A DNA stretch of 64,000 nt from Nautilus pompilius (Eukaryota; Mollusca; Cephalopoda; Nautilida; Nautilidae). A program made the position numbers and the translations under genes. Numbering within the stretch: the first letter of the stretch is position 1; every line of letters starts with the position of its first letter. Shown here piece after piece: positions 1 through 9,700 of the stretch. The notes under the pieces were generated by a model. The model was not told where the DNA came from and ran no database searches. It saw only the letters and a list, made by a program, of their open reading frames with translations. The stretch is taken from the NCBI GenBank assembly GCA_018389105.1, contig JACATO010001005.1:186001-250000 (forward strand). The letters are read 5' to 3'.

Positions 1-1285
1 ATCTTAGAAAACATGTTGTAGTGGTTAAGTCATCATCTCTCGTCTTCCAATGAAAGCTGCTAATCCAAGTGCACCTAAACCCCATAAACTTCTCCATCTT
101 CAAGACCTATGGTCTTCAGCCACAGATCTTCCAAAAGTATCAAAGTTTAAGGAAAAGTTGAACTTATTAGGTTTAACAATTAAGGAAAGTTATTACCAAA
201 AAACAAAACAATAACAACAACAAAAAAAAAATGTATTTATTCAAAGCAAATTAATAATTCTGATTACTAAAAGCTGACTTAATTGCTGCAACAACACGAT
301 AGAAAGTTTGAACGGGTAAATATTTAACATTCTAGTGGTGGACAATGTTCAGGGATTGGGTCAGGGATAAGGATTTCAGACTGAAAAGATATTTTGAGAC
401 ATTATGGAAAATGAAACTGTTCACACAATAACAAGAAAATTAAAAAATTCTGCAATCTACCAGTACAACCAAACAACACACAAATTATGAATATTTTGAA
501 CTTTCACAAATTAAGAATAACATCCAAATGAAGAAAATCAAATAATTTAATAAAAATCTGACAAAAATAACTAAACGAAACTGTAGACACCTAATTAACA
601 TTTGGTTTTATAACAAATTTTCTTTTTCTAAAAGAAAGAAATAAAAGAATATAATTCTGGGTGATACTATACTCGGTCATATACAGGTAAATGTTTTCAA
701 CCCTTGTAGTCATTACTAATGCATATTTGAATCTACCAAGCTTTTAGCTTAGTACTAAATAGATGGTAGATGCTTATAAAGGATTGTGATGTATGTTAAA
801 AAAACCCATCACTTAACTGTTGTCACCATGGATATATCATCTTTGTGCCTTGGTTGCATCATTTGTAGCCATTCATCTTTGTTAAGCTTCACCACTGGTT
901 TAATTTAATAGGCCAGCAAGGAAATGATAGAATGCAGATAAAGTAAGACACAGGTAGAGAGAGAGAGAGAGAGAGAGACTGAAAGAGAGAAAGAGGGGAA
1001 AAAAAAAGCATATAAATGCCGAATTGAACGAGCAGCGAACGAACTGAATAAAATGTAGCTAAAATAAATAATGCTTTATATAATTGAGCATCCAAGAAGA
1101 GAGCTGATAGGTAATCAGCCAATAGGTTAGTGAGCTTTTTTGATCATGCTTTGTATGGTCATGTACTCGACATTAGTGAAGTAGAAATGAATGTAAGATA
1201 GACTTTAGTGACGGCCATGCCAAGAAATGGAGCTCATTGGGGGTCACCCATGTCGTGTTGGGCAGACCGGCCTGCCCCTGCCCAC

Positions 1286-1381
1286 CTCTTTGTACTCTTG
1301 AATCTGGCTTTGGGTGAACATGGCGAAAATGTTCGAGGTTGCCCGCTGTGCGCGTTTGACGGTTTTTCCCCTTTTGCGGGC
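1286..1381 (-). CDS. RLC alternative exon, phosphorylatable smooth/non-muscle type
   Basis: Ninety-six bases encode 32 residues, with acceptor TTTCAG before 1381 and donor GTGGGC after 1286, phase 0 on both sides. The peptide starts with a basic stretch ([10 protein letters not shown]), then [13 protein letters not shown], then [13 protein letters not shown] carries the Thr-Ser pair that myosin light chain kinase phosphorylates in vertebrate smooth and non-muscle RLC; joined to MTEE these are about residues 19 and 20. It lies 71 bases downstream of the muscle-type exon in transcript direction. Including both exons would keep the frame but would duplicate the QxQExKE helix, so mutually exclusive use is inferred. 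Confidence 0.85.
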
Positions 1382-4300
1382 CTGAAACACAGAAAAAGGT
1401 GGACACGGTTAGGGATGGAGGGAAAAGGGTTGATAAGAAACGCTTCTCCTACCTCTTTCAACTCCTGCATCTGTCGCTGAGACAGCTTGGCAGGTCTTCT
1501 TTGTCCCTACAAAAATTGAAACGGGCATTTTATTGGGAAATGAGATAAACAGAGAAAAAAGATCTGTCACTTACAACCAACCAACCATCAATGGAAAACA
1601 ATCTTTTCTTTCTTAATGAAAGGGTCAGTAAGACAGTGGGTGGTGGGTGGTTCATTTGATGTCTTTTTTAAAAAATTTGTTCTAAACCAGCCATTTACGT
1701 CCGAAATCATGCTGCAGCAGCAGTGGGACTCTCATCAACAAACACCTGAGATGTGGAATCAAAATGGTACTTAAGAATATCCTCTAAACTTTACATGACA
1801 CGTTTTTCGTTCATTCTAGCTAAGGAAAATACAATAACCACTGTGTTAATGTATATTTAGAATGAATAAAAGTAACATTTCCCCCTTCTCGGTCTTACAA
1901 AAATGGTCTATGCACCACACTACTCAGCCCTCATACCCTGCAAATGATTATTTTTTCTATTGTCTTAATTTTGCGTGACCTCTTTGTTATATACAGTAAC
2001 CCCAAGAAAAGTAATATCGTTGAAATAAGAGTCCTGCCATGCAGACCCCATTCTTGCATGGTGTATTATCCAGAATATTTAGTCTCTCTACTGTACATCA
2101 TATCAAAGAAATTCAAAATTTAAGTATAAAAATGACAAGAATTTAATTGAACATTTATTTTTAGCTGTGAATGTAAATGACTTTGATACAGGTATTGCAG
2201 GTAGTCTTCGGTGGCTGATTAAATATTAAGCAGTCTGCAATGGCTCCATGAATACATTTCTTTGCAGGGACATATTCCTTGGAACTCCAGCAGTAATTCA
2301 AGGCAAGATGTTTCACTTACCTCTTCAGTCATTGTCAGTTCTGCAAAATAAATAATAAAAACATTTAATCTTCAGCTTATCAACACAGAAATTAATAAGC
2401 TGATGTTTTCTTTTTACCTAAATCCTTCAGTTCCAGGAGACACCTTGCCAAAGAACTGTCTGTAACTTGACAACAAACAATTCTGAAGTCTGTTATTAGT
2501 CGGATTTCATTTGTTTTATAACTAGATTTTTCTATTTTTTTTTTGTTCAGTATCTATCATTAATTTTAAGAGAATTATAATTAAAAAAAATCTTTTTAAA
2601 TACTTGTCAGACATATGTGCAAAAACACAGCTCTCATCATGGAGATTATCCCCTTTTGTGTATGTCATAGTTGTGCATAATGTCATATGGCATCCAATTG
2701 AGCAAGCTAGCGTGCTGTGTACAAATCCTGAGCCACTACCTTTTCTACTCTTACCTCGAGAGCCAAAATACAAGATGGCAGTCCCAGATGTATTGATATT
2801 TCAGTAAATAATTTTAGCACCCAAAATGGATGTTTAGTATTAATGTGCGCTTCAGTATTTAATTACTCTTTAAATGAACCATGCTTTCTTTAACCCAGAG
2901 GGAAGAAGCTATTTCAAGACAAAAATCTAGACAATATTTATTATTAGTTATATCAGTAATTAGATGAATGGCAACTATAAATCTACAATAAAAAGTTTAA
3001 ATTAGCTACATACTCAAAAATATAATTTCAATCTCTCTCTCTCTCAGATAACATTCATTTTCCCTCCCTGTTGATTCTCTGCACATGAACAACTTGCTCC
3101 TAATTGAAAATTTAAATGTCATCTTCATTTCTAGCAGTCAGTTATAAAATATTACAGGGATCCTGCAAAACTTTGTCAATGTCTGTACTTTGTTTTTGTT
3201 ATTATTGTTATAAAATTACTGTACCTAAAAAAAAAAAAACAACTGGTGGATTTGGGTAATTTTTCCACATACAAAGGGGACACTGGGACTAGTTAGTATG
3301 GAGGAAAGTTGTTACAGTGCCACACATAAAGTTGATTACAGTAACCCTCCGTCATATTGCAGCCCCGCTATTTCGCAGCATTGTTTATGAGTTTCGATCT
3401 CCGCTGATCTGTTTTAGAAGCATCTTGCAGGGAGAGAAGCTGTTCGCCTTGCTGTTTTATTGATAACCCCAAGGATGCCACCCAAACGCCCATCATCTAA
3501 GGCTTCTGGTGAGCCAAAGAGGAGAAAGTTCTGGACCATTCAACAGAAGGTGGAACTTCTCGATATGATAAAGGAAGGACAGAGTTACGCTGCCATAGCC
3601 CGTCATTACGGTATGAATGATTCAACGGCTCACTACATCAATAAAGATGAGAAAAATATCAGGGCAACCGCTTCGCTGTGCACCAACGAAGGTGCAAAAC
3701 GAGTTATTTCTATCTGCAATAAAAACATCGTCAGGATGGAAACTGCCTTGGCTTTTTGGATCCAAGATTGCCGAAAGAAAAACATCACTTTGGATGGTAA
3801 CACCATCAGGACCAAGGCAAAGAAGCTGTACGACACTTTTGCCGATCAAAGAGGTTCTGAAGATGATTTGTGTGTTTTCCATTGCTCTTGCTTTCTCTCA
3901 ATATCTTTTGTGTGTCTAAATGTGTTTCTATTGTTTTAAAAGTGTGTTTAAAGACCTTAAAATGTATTTAAAAGTACTGTAAAAGTTATAAAAACATGCC
4001 TAGGGTGTATTTAAATAGGGTATTTATATTTCGCGGATGGGTCTGGAACGTAACCCCTGCAATGGAGGGGGAACTACTGTATACAGATAACTCATCTATA
4101 CATTCAGTTAGGAATAACCGGTGCTGTAACAACTCACCCATCTTTCCTATGTTACAAGCCCACATAGGAGGCCAAACTGAGCCGACCTGGGATTAAACTT
4201 GACACCCCAGCCTTGGAAGTTCAGTAGTCATAACCACTGGTCACTGCTTTGAAGATGGCTACCGGATTTGATTTTAAAACTCATTTACACTACAAAAATA

Positions 4301-5900
4301 TAGTTTGGTAATTTAATAAATCATTAAAAATTTCATTCTCAGGCTGTTTAATTATTTTTTAGTGTTGGATAACCAAAGGAACTTGCCCTGTTCACCCTCT
4401 AAAACCCCTTAACTTAAATACCTCTATTAGATCTCCCTCAAAAGTCTACCACCCAAACCTGATAAATTTAATAGTTTACATATTTATATTCCAAAATCTT
4501 TCAATCTGGAACCATTTTTAGAGAATCCATGCAAAATGCTCTCCAATACATCAATGTATCTTTTCTTACACAAGATCTCTCTCTCTCCACGCAATGCACA
4601 GTTTATTCGAGGAATGGGCTAACTGAAAGACTTAATTCCTTTTAGTTTCACATTCAACAGTTCCCTCTATTCCTCCCAGCTTTCCGTTAGCAGCTGAAGA
4701 GGAGGAGGAGGAGGGGGGTGGGTAGGTTGTTCTCTACATTTAAGACTGATTTTAACTGGACTGGACTGGACTCTAGTGTCCGATGTAGAAAACAAAGAGT
4801 AGACAACTCCTGCAGATGTAACACTACACTACCCCCCCCCCGGACAGACTCTCTCTCTCTCTCTCTCTAACCGTTGTTGTTGTTTTCGGATACCGATGGC
4901 GGAATGATAACTTTCCGAGATGCAGAAGAATTCGCTCCTTTCCTCGCAGCCTCCTCCTCACCTTTTAGGTATCCGGCGGGGGAGGGTGTAAGCACTAAAT
5001 ATAACACACACTCCACCACCCCCCCCCCCCCCAGGCTGGAGGGGGGGTGGGTGGACCCGAGAGGGAGGGTGGGGTGAACCACTTCAGCCGGCCAGACGCC
5101 GTCCCTGGAGGTATTTCGGGATCCGGTGTCCGGTTACCACCGGGTCCGCGTTTTAGCACAACCCCCCCTCCCCTCCACCAGACTCCCAGTACCGCGTTCT
5201 CTCCACAGTTCTCCCCCCCCCCCTCCTCCTCCTCTCCCCACATCATTTCCATCCTCTCCTCCCGTTACCGCGCTGGGCTGACGGAGCTGCTACATTTACA
5301 TTAACTGGAAGCAACAGACAGACGGACGCCATTAACCGGGATGCGAAAGGGGGGAGGGACTGGGTCGGAGGCGCGGTACCCATCGGACATAACGGGGCCG
5401 GCCGGGGCCGCCTCCTCCTCTTCGGATTCCGCGAGCGCTGTTTACTCCATTACAAGGGTCCCCGAGCAGTGGAGGGGAGGGGAGGGATTCCTGGTTCGGG
5501 TTCCGCTGGAGGGAGGAGAGAGAGAGAGAGAGGAAGGGAGACCAGAGCTCGGAGGACGGGTGGCTAAAAAACCCTAACCCATCCTGGCGCCGGGCAGCCC
5601 GTCCCGTCCCTCCCGGCCGAACGTCCCGAACCCCGATCGAATTAAGCTACAATAAGAATAATAATAATAATAATAATAATAATACAACATTCTAAACAAT
5701 GGTCGGTCGGTAAGCTTCGTTATTAAATTTCTGAGAGAGAGAGAGAGAGATCAACCGAAAACCCTGCTCCGGCAATGGCGACGCTTTCTCCTTACCTGCC
5801 TGGGTCCTAGAAAGGGGCTGGTTTGTGTTAGGCTAACGCTCCACGCGCAGACACAGACGGCAGGTCTGATCTCTGTAAAGACAACTCGGCTACTCAAAGA
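1286..5900 (-). CDS. Myosin regulatory light chain gene (5' part, alternative N-termini)
   Basis: This is the 5' portion of a myosin regulatory light chain gene, whose product binds the myosin neck and switches the motor on, by calcium in molluscan muscle or by light-chain kinase phosphorylation in smooth and non-muscle cells. Exons in transcript order are a noncoding exon ending at 5796, a start exon at 2321-2340 (ATG at 2332-2330, MTEE), and two candidate second coding exons at 1453-1506 and 1286-1381. All have GT/AG borders and phase 0 junctions. Both second exons end in QELKE or QEYKE, the point where the family continues with the first EF-hand. No EF-hand loop was found below base 1286, so the remaining exons lie outside the window. 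Family identity comes from the motifs RAQRATSN and [12 protein letters not shown], recognised from memory, not from a search. Confidence 0.85.
1453..1506 (-). CDS. RLC alternative exon, cephalopod muscle type
   Basis: Fifty-four bases encode 18 residues ([18 protein letters not shown]), with acceptor TTTTTGTAG before 1506 and donor GTAGGA after 1453, phase 0 on both sides. With the MTEE start exon this gives a short N-terminus like the one I recall for squid and scallop muscle RLC, which lacks the RATSN phosphorylation site. The tail QMQELKE corresponds to QIQEYKE of the neighbouring exon, so the two exons encode the same structural segment and probably arose by exon duplication or replacement. 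Confidence 0.85.
2321..2340 (-). CDS. RLC start exon (MTEE)
   Basis: A 20-base exon on the minus strand lies between a pyrimidine-rich acceptor ending TTTTGCAG and a consensus donor GTAAGTG. It holds eight bases of leader and the codons ATG ACT GAA GAG, ending in phase 0. That fits both downstream alternative exons, and known molluscan muscle RLCs begin with a similar short acidic stretch. The exon is too short for ORF searching; it is supported by its splice signals and by frame continuity. Confidence 0.75.
2342..3338 (-). other. RLC 5' intron, AT-rich, no gene seen
   Basis: This is CpG-poor, AT-rich DNA between the start exon and the Tigger element. A minus-strand donor-like site (ATTTAG followed by GTAAAAAG, near 2415-2425) could mark another 5' leader exon, but it has no convincing partner. 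A short CT run lies near 3033-3046. Nothing else is supported. Confidence 0.4.
3339..4079 (+). mobile_element. Short Tigger/pogo-type DNA transposon
   Basis: The element is bounded by TA duplications (3337-3338 and 4080-4081). Both ends start CAGTA when read inward (CAGTAACCCTCCGTC at the left; CAGTAGTTCCCCCTCC at the right on the minus strand), and further in the ends are only loosely similar. At about 741 bases it is an internally deleted derivative: it keeps the N-terminal DNA-binding part of the transposase and lacks the DDE catalytic core. Confidence 0.75.
3475..3939 (+). CDS. Truncated Tigger transposase, CENP-B type DNA-binding part only
   Basis: An uninterrupted 154-residue frame begins [20 protein letters not shown], the usual start of Tigger-type and CENPBD1-like proteins. 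Residues about 20-65 form the first helix-turn-helix ([25 protein letters not shown]), and residues about 90-135 the beginning of the second CENP-B-type domain ([18 protein letters not shown]). The last 20 or so residues are hydrophobic and unrelated, which marks the deletion breakpoint after GSEDD. The upstream TTG-initiated extension is ignored because the ATG at 3475 fits the family. It could still bind DNA but cannot transpose by itself. Whether it is expressed is unknown. Confidence 0.7.
   Translation: MPPKRPSSKASGEPKRRKFWTIQQKVELLDMIKEGQSYAAIARHYGMNDSTAHYINKDEKNIRATASLCTNEGAKRVISICNKNIVRMETALAFWIQDCRKKNITLDGNTIRTKAKKLYDTFADQRGSEDDLCVFHCSCFLSISFVCLNVFLLF
4140..4250 (-). repeat. tRNA-derived SINE fragment
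   Basis: Read on the minus strand, about 4248 to 4188 resembles a tRNA-like SINE head: an A-box-like CAGTGGTTATGACTAC, then a B-box-like AAGTTTAATCCCAGG about 35 bases later. It lies about 60 bases from the right end of the Tigger element. The body and tail family could not be identified. Confidence 0.45.
5796..5900 (-). other. Predicted noncoding first exon of the RLC gene
   Basis: On the minus strand the sequence CCCAGGCAG is followed by the donor GTAAGGAG at 5795-5788. Upstream lies a CpG-rich stretch with promoter-like elements. The start is an estimate, placed about 25-30 bases below an A/T-rich TATA-like element at 5917-5935. It would splice to the acceptor at 2341. Donor and location are seen; the transcription start is inferred. 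Confidence 0.5.
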
Positions 5901-5916
5901 CCCAGCGCCTAGGAGA

Positions 5917-5985
5917 GGGGGGCATTTATTATGCATACCTCCGACTCCCCTGACGTCAGGCCTGCGAGAGCCATATCAGGAGCGG
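5917..5985 (-). promoter_or_regulatory. Putative RLC core promoter with CRE and CArG-like box
   Basis: A perfect CRE palindrome, TGACGTCA, lies at 5951-5958. CCATATCAGG at 5971-5980 is one base off the SRF CArG consensus CC(A/T)6GG. An A/T-rich TATA-like stretch (minus strand ATAATAAATG) lies at 5922-5931. The spacing fits transcription toward lower coordinates. SRF control of smooth-muscle light chain genes is established in vertebrates; applying it here is inference. Confidence 0.45.
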
Positions 5986-6612
5986 CCCGCGGTGCCTGGT
6001 TTCGGGTTTTTCGCCGCTCGGGTCTTTCCGCCGGACGGCTTCGGCCGGCTCCGGAGTCGCCTGCATGCGCTTATATGTCGAGATAGCGGGGGGACGCGAG
6101 AAACTTCTCCATAACCACAACCCGGGGAGGGAGGGAGCCATGTGTAATCGAGCCGATGACGGCGCATTGTCGTCTGGGTCGTTTTCCATTCAAAACTGAT
6201 CGGTTCTGTGTGTGTGCAGCAGCAAACCGGGTCGCTCTTCTTCGTGTACAGGCGCTTATTTGTACGCCATCATTGGTAACTAAATGGCGGCTCTCGCGCG
6301 CCCCAGCACCTCCCACATTATTCCCTCTGCGTGCCAAAACGACGGCGACCCCCTACCCCGAATGGCCCTTATTTGTTAGCGAATAAGTAATAAATCCACA
6401 CGTGGGGGGGGATTACAGTAAAATGCTGTTGTTGTTTGTTTTGTTTTTTTTTTTAAACTAATATCTCTGCGCGCTTCTCTTTCTCGAATTTAATCTTCTG
6501 CTTCGATATCCGACCGTGGAGAAACAGGATGAACCCCTGGTCCTCATCATTCCTCCGGGGGAGGAGGGACGACTTCTGGCAGGTAATTAGATAAAACACG
6601 CCACGCCATCTA

Positions 6613-6620
6613 ATTTGCAT
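6613..6620 (+). promoter_or_regulatory. Octamer (POU) motif ATTTGCAT
   Basis: A perfect octamer lies 11 bases upstream of the ATG of the candidate divergent exon and about 640 bases from the RLC CRE. It fits an Oct/POU binding site; function is inferred only from the motif and position. Confidence 0.35.
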
Positions 6621-6631
6621 AGCGGGAAAAC

Positions 6632-6702
6632 ATGAAAGGCGGGTTGGAGTCTACCATCGGGAATACCTTGATAAGGGATGTACTAGACGCAGCATCTCTC
6701 GG
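6632..6702 (+). CDS. Candidate first exon of a divergent gene, unidentified
   Basis: From an ATG at 6632 there are 23 open codons (MKGGLESTIGNTLIRDVLDA, then ASL), ending at a consensus donor GTGAGTAT after 6702, phase 2. It lies on the strand opposite the RLC gene in the same CpG-rich region. No family was recognised. The nearest strong acceptor (T run plus TAG at about 7350) would lead to an immediate stop, so the next exon is unknown and a noncoding divergent transcript is equally possible. Confidence 0.25.
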
Positions 6703-9700
6703 GTGAGTATAGGTTACCCACTTCGTTGCCATGCATTTATTTCCAGCGCCCTCTATGCCATTCCGCGCCAACCAAACCTGGCGGCCGGGTCGCGAACTGA
6801 AATGTTAGTTTTCTACTTTTTTTTGGTAGAACAGGAGCATTCTGGGTAATTTTAATATCCAGATCTTCGTGACCGAGAATTGTCAGTGCACATATTTGCC
6901 GAGTTCCCGGTAGCGCCCAGGGATCAAATAGGCACCGTACGGTGGTGGGCAGACGCTGCGATTCCCCTGGCCAGAAGAACTGGTTGAAGATGAATGGTCC
7001 GATGTGATGCGAGTGATGAGGGCGAGATGCGACAGAGGAAACCGGTTCGGGTTTTGAGAGAAACTCCCGGATTACAGTGATTGCGAAGCGTGTGGCGTAA
7101 ACAGGCGAGGATGATGGTGCAGTCGGCGATGAAGAGAGTGGCACCTAGCTATTCCGAGCCCAAGGAGATGCTTGACCGATATAATTCGAATGGTTGGAGC
7201 GACACTTGGAGGAAACGGAAATTGCTGTTGCGCGAGCGCATGCGTAATGTCGTAAGCGGGAACGACGACTGGAGCAGCGAAGATTTAAACATCTCAAACA
7301 ATCGCAGTAAACCACTCTCTTATAACGCGTGTTTTTTTTTTTTTTTTAGGGCGGTGAAAGGTCTCTACAAAAGTGAAGACATGAGGTTACATTTTTGGGA
7401 GAAAAAAAAATCTTACTGGTTGACATTAGAGTTTTAAGTTCAAATATGAACAGCCGGACTCCACGAACTTTCCGTAGGATGCCGGGACAATGTTCGAAAA
7501 TCGCTCTTCTACTGGAAAAATGGGAGGAGGGAGAGGCGCCCTTCTGTCCCCCCTCCATTTTGCCAGCTTTGCTAGAGTATTAAGAATTGCCGTCTTATTC
7601 ATTAAGTCTCCTAATCTCGATTTTTATAACATCCTCTCGCCCCCGATTAGTTTGGATAATCGAGGTTCTCTTGTACTAAGATCATAAATTAAATATATAT
7701 CAACTTTCGTCTATTCTGATGTATATCTTAAATCTAAACCGTGTTTGTGGTCATTTTATACTAGAGTTAAACATTTTAAAACTGATATTTTCATATTTCC
7801 AAAAACTATCACAAACTTTCGAGACAAACTACCAAAATTAAAACAAACTGTATTATTCGCTTTACATTATCTAAAAAAGTTATTCAACAAATTTTGGATG
7901 CCATTGTTAGCAATGATATGAATTTTGATGAATCAAACTTTTTACAGAAAAACATTTGGAACCAAAACTATGGGTTTACAGTTATAGATTTATTTAATAA
8001 ATATAATGGGTGATTTCGATCAGAGATCGATCAATTTCTTCATCCATGCTAACTATATCGTTTAACGATATAAATTTTTATATATCAAATGCTGTTTTTT
8101 TTTTAAATACCTAATAGAGAGAGAGAGAGAGAGAGAATTTGATATTAACAAGATATTAAAGGAAAATTTTTTTATTGTGACGTCATTTTGGGAGTAATGG
8201 CGCCGGGAATGTTCAAATTCTTTAACCACAAAAAGCTGCTGTATTAGAAACGTTATTGTTTGGCATCCCGATATATTATGCATCTTATTCAGTATCTGTC
8301 CTCATTTTTTTTTTTTTTTGGAAGTTGGCGGTGTATCTCGTAGCCATTTCAAACTTTGCAATAATGGTTAGTTTTGTCACTGAATTCTGCAATGAAAAGG
8401 TAATTTTTGTTATAAAAACGTAAAGAAAACAACGTGTTGACTATCTGTGAGCCCACATTTGTGCTAAACCTTTTGCTTGCTAGATTTATTAAGTACAACT
8501 CAGACGTATTTAATTTGGTACACGTTTGCTGAAAATATATACCTAACTAAACTACAACAATATAAGCAGGAAACTTGTAGTACTTGCATACTAATCTAAA
8601 CTCTCCATAATAAAGCGATGCCAATGAGAGCCAAGTTATACTGATAAAGCTTCAGATATCAGGAAAGAAAATGGGTTTAGCAATGAATGCGTTGATAAGC
8701 GGACTAAACTATCAGCGTAATATTTTATATTAGCTAGTATAAAAATCCTTCTATACGGAGTCTGGCTTCTTGTATCCACTAAAGTAAACTAATCTTGTGT
8801 CGATCAGAAACAATTGTGTAAAGTTTATTTAGTTTAATATATTACTGGTTTAGATCCAGATTAACTTAATCTGTTTTATATTAATAACTGCTGCAAAGTC
8901 AAAACCGCATCAGGCAATGTAGCATTTTACATATGAGATTAAAGACTCAGATGAATTCCAAAAGTCACGTGTCGCATCGTCCACGCGCCGCAGTATAAAT
9001 TATTAATGTACGCGATTTATTTAGTATAAGTTATGTTACTTTTATATTTATAAAAATATAATTTTGCGTCAAAATTACCACTGGAAAATGGAAAACTAAA
9101 GAGAAAAATATATAAATACTAAATAATTTTCAATGTGTGACGAAACACCATTCCGGATTTTTCCTTTTAATAATGTCTGGGATGTTTCTCTTACTTGCTG
9201 CTTTTCTTACGCTAAAACTCACTGGCTTTAGTGGGTCTTTACATTTAATCCCCCCTTTTTTTTCTTCATAATTTAATGTCCGGTCTAAACAAAGAATACT
9301 GTACTGTCGTGAAGTTGGAATATACATTTCAGTTGATCTATGACGTCACAACTGGATAAAAACTTGCTTATACAGACATTACGGTGCTAATAGCAAAGTG
9401 ATGAATCGGATGAATGGCGTAATAGATGGGTAAAATTTACGTTTTGGTTGTGGGTCCTAAACCGCTCCTCATAATGACATCAGCTAGACACCACTGATGC
9501 CCCCCCCTATAATTTCAACGTATATCTATTGTTTATTATTTGATTTCAGGGTTAAGATTATTAATCGTAAATTATCGGACGCCTATAAAAGATAAATAAT
9601 TACAAAATTTTCACATGTCGATATTTCAGAGATCTTCCCCCCCCACCACCCACCTACCTTGCGTGCCTGAGCTCTCTGAGGCGAGAAAAAGGAGCCAGGT

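Larger units (their letters stand above)
4700..6400. promoter_or_regulatory. CpG-rich promoter region with long C runs
   Basis: CpG frequency rises sharply here compared with 1-4.6 kb. The region contains homopolymer C tracts (about 4831-4840, 5020-5033, 5210-5222), GA/CT runs, an AAT microsatellite at about 5657-5684, and the RLC promoter elements at 5.92-5.98 kb. Open frames here are low-complexity and not credible as proteins. Confidence 0.5.

Noticed and set aside
15-60. tRNA A-box-like sequence (TAGTGGTTAAGTCATC)
   Set aside because: No B-box follows at the right distance, so neither a tRNA nor a SINE can be supported.
1-1200. EF-hand exons of the RLC gene
   Set aside because: No DxDxDG-type loop was found on the minus strand here, so the downstream exons must lie outside the window.
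7081-7437. A 118-codon plus-strand frame in CpG-rich DNA
   Set aside because: No family is recognisable, it runs through a T16 tract, and competing frames overlap it; it was left unannotated.
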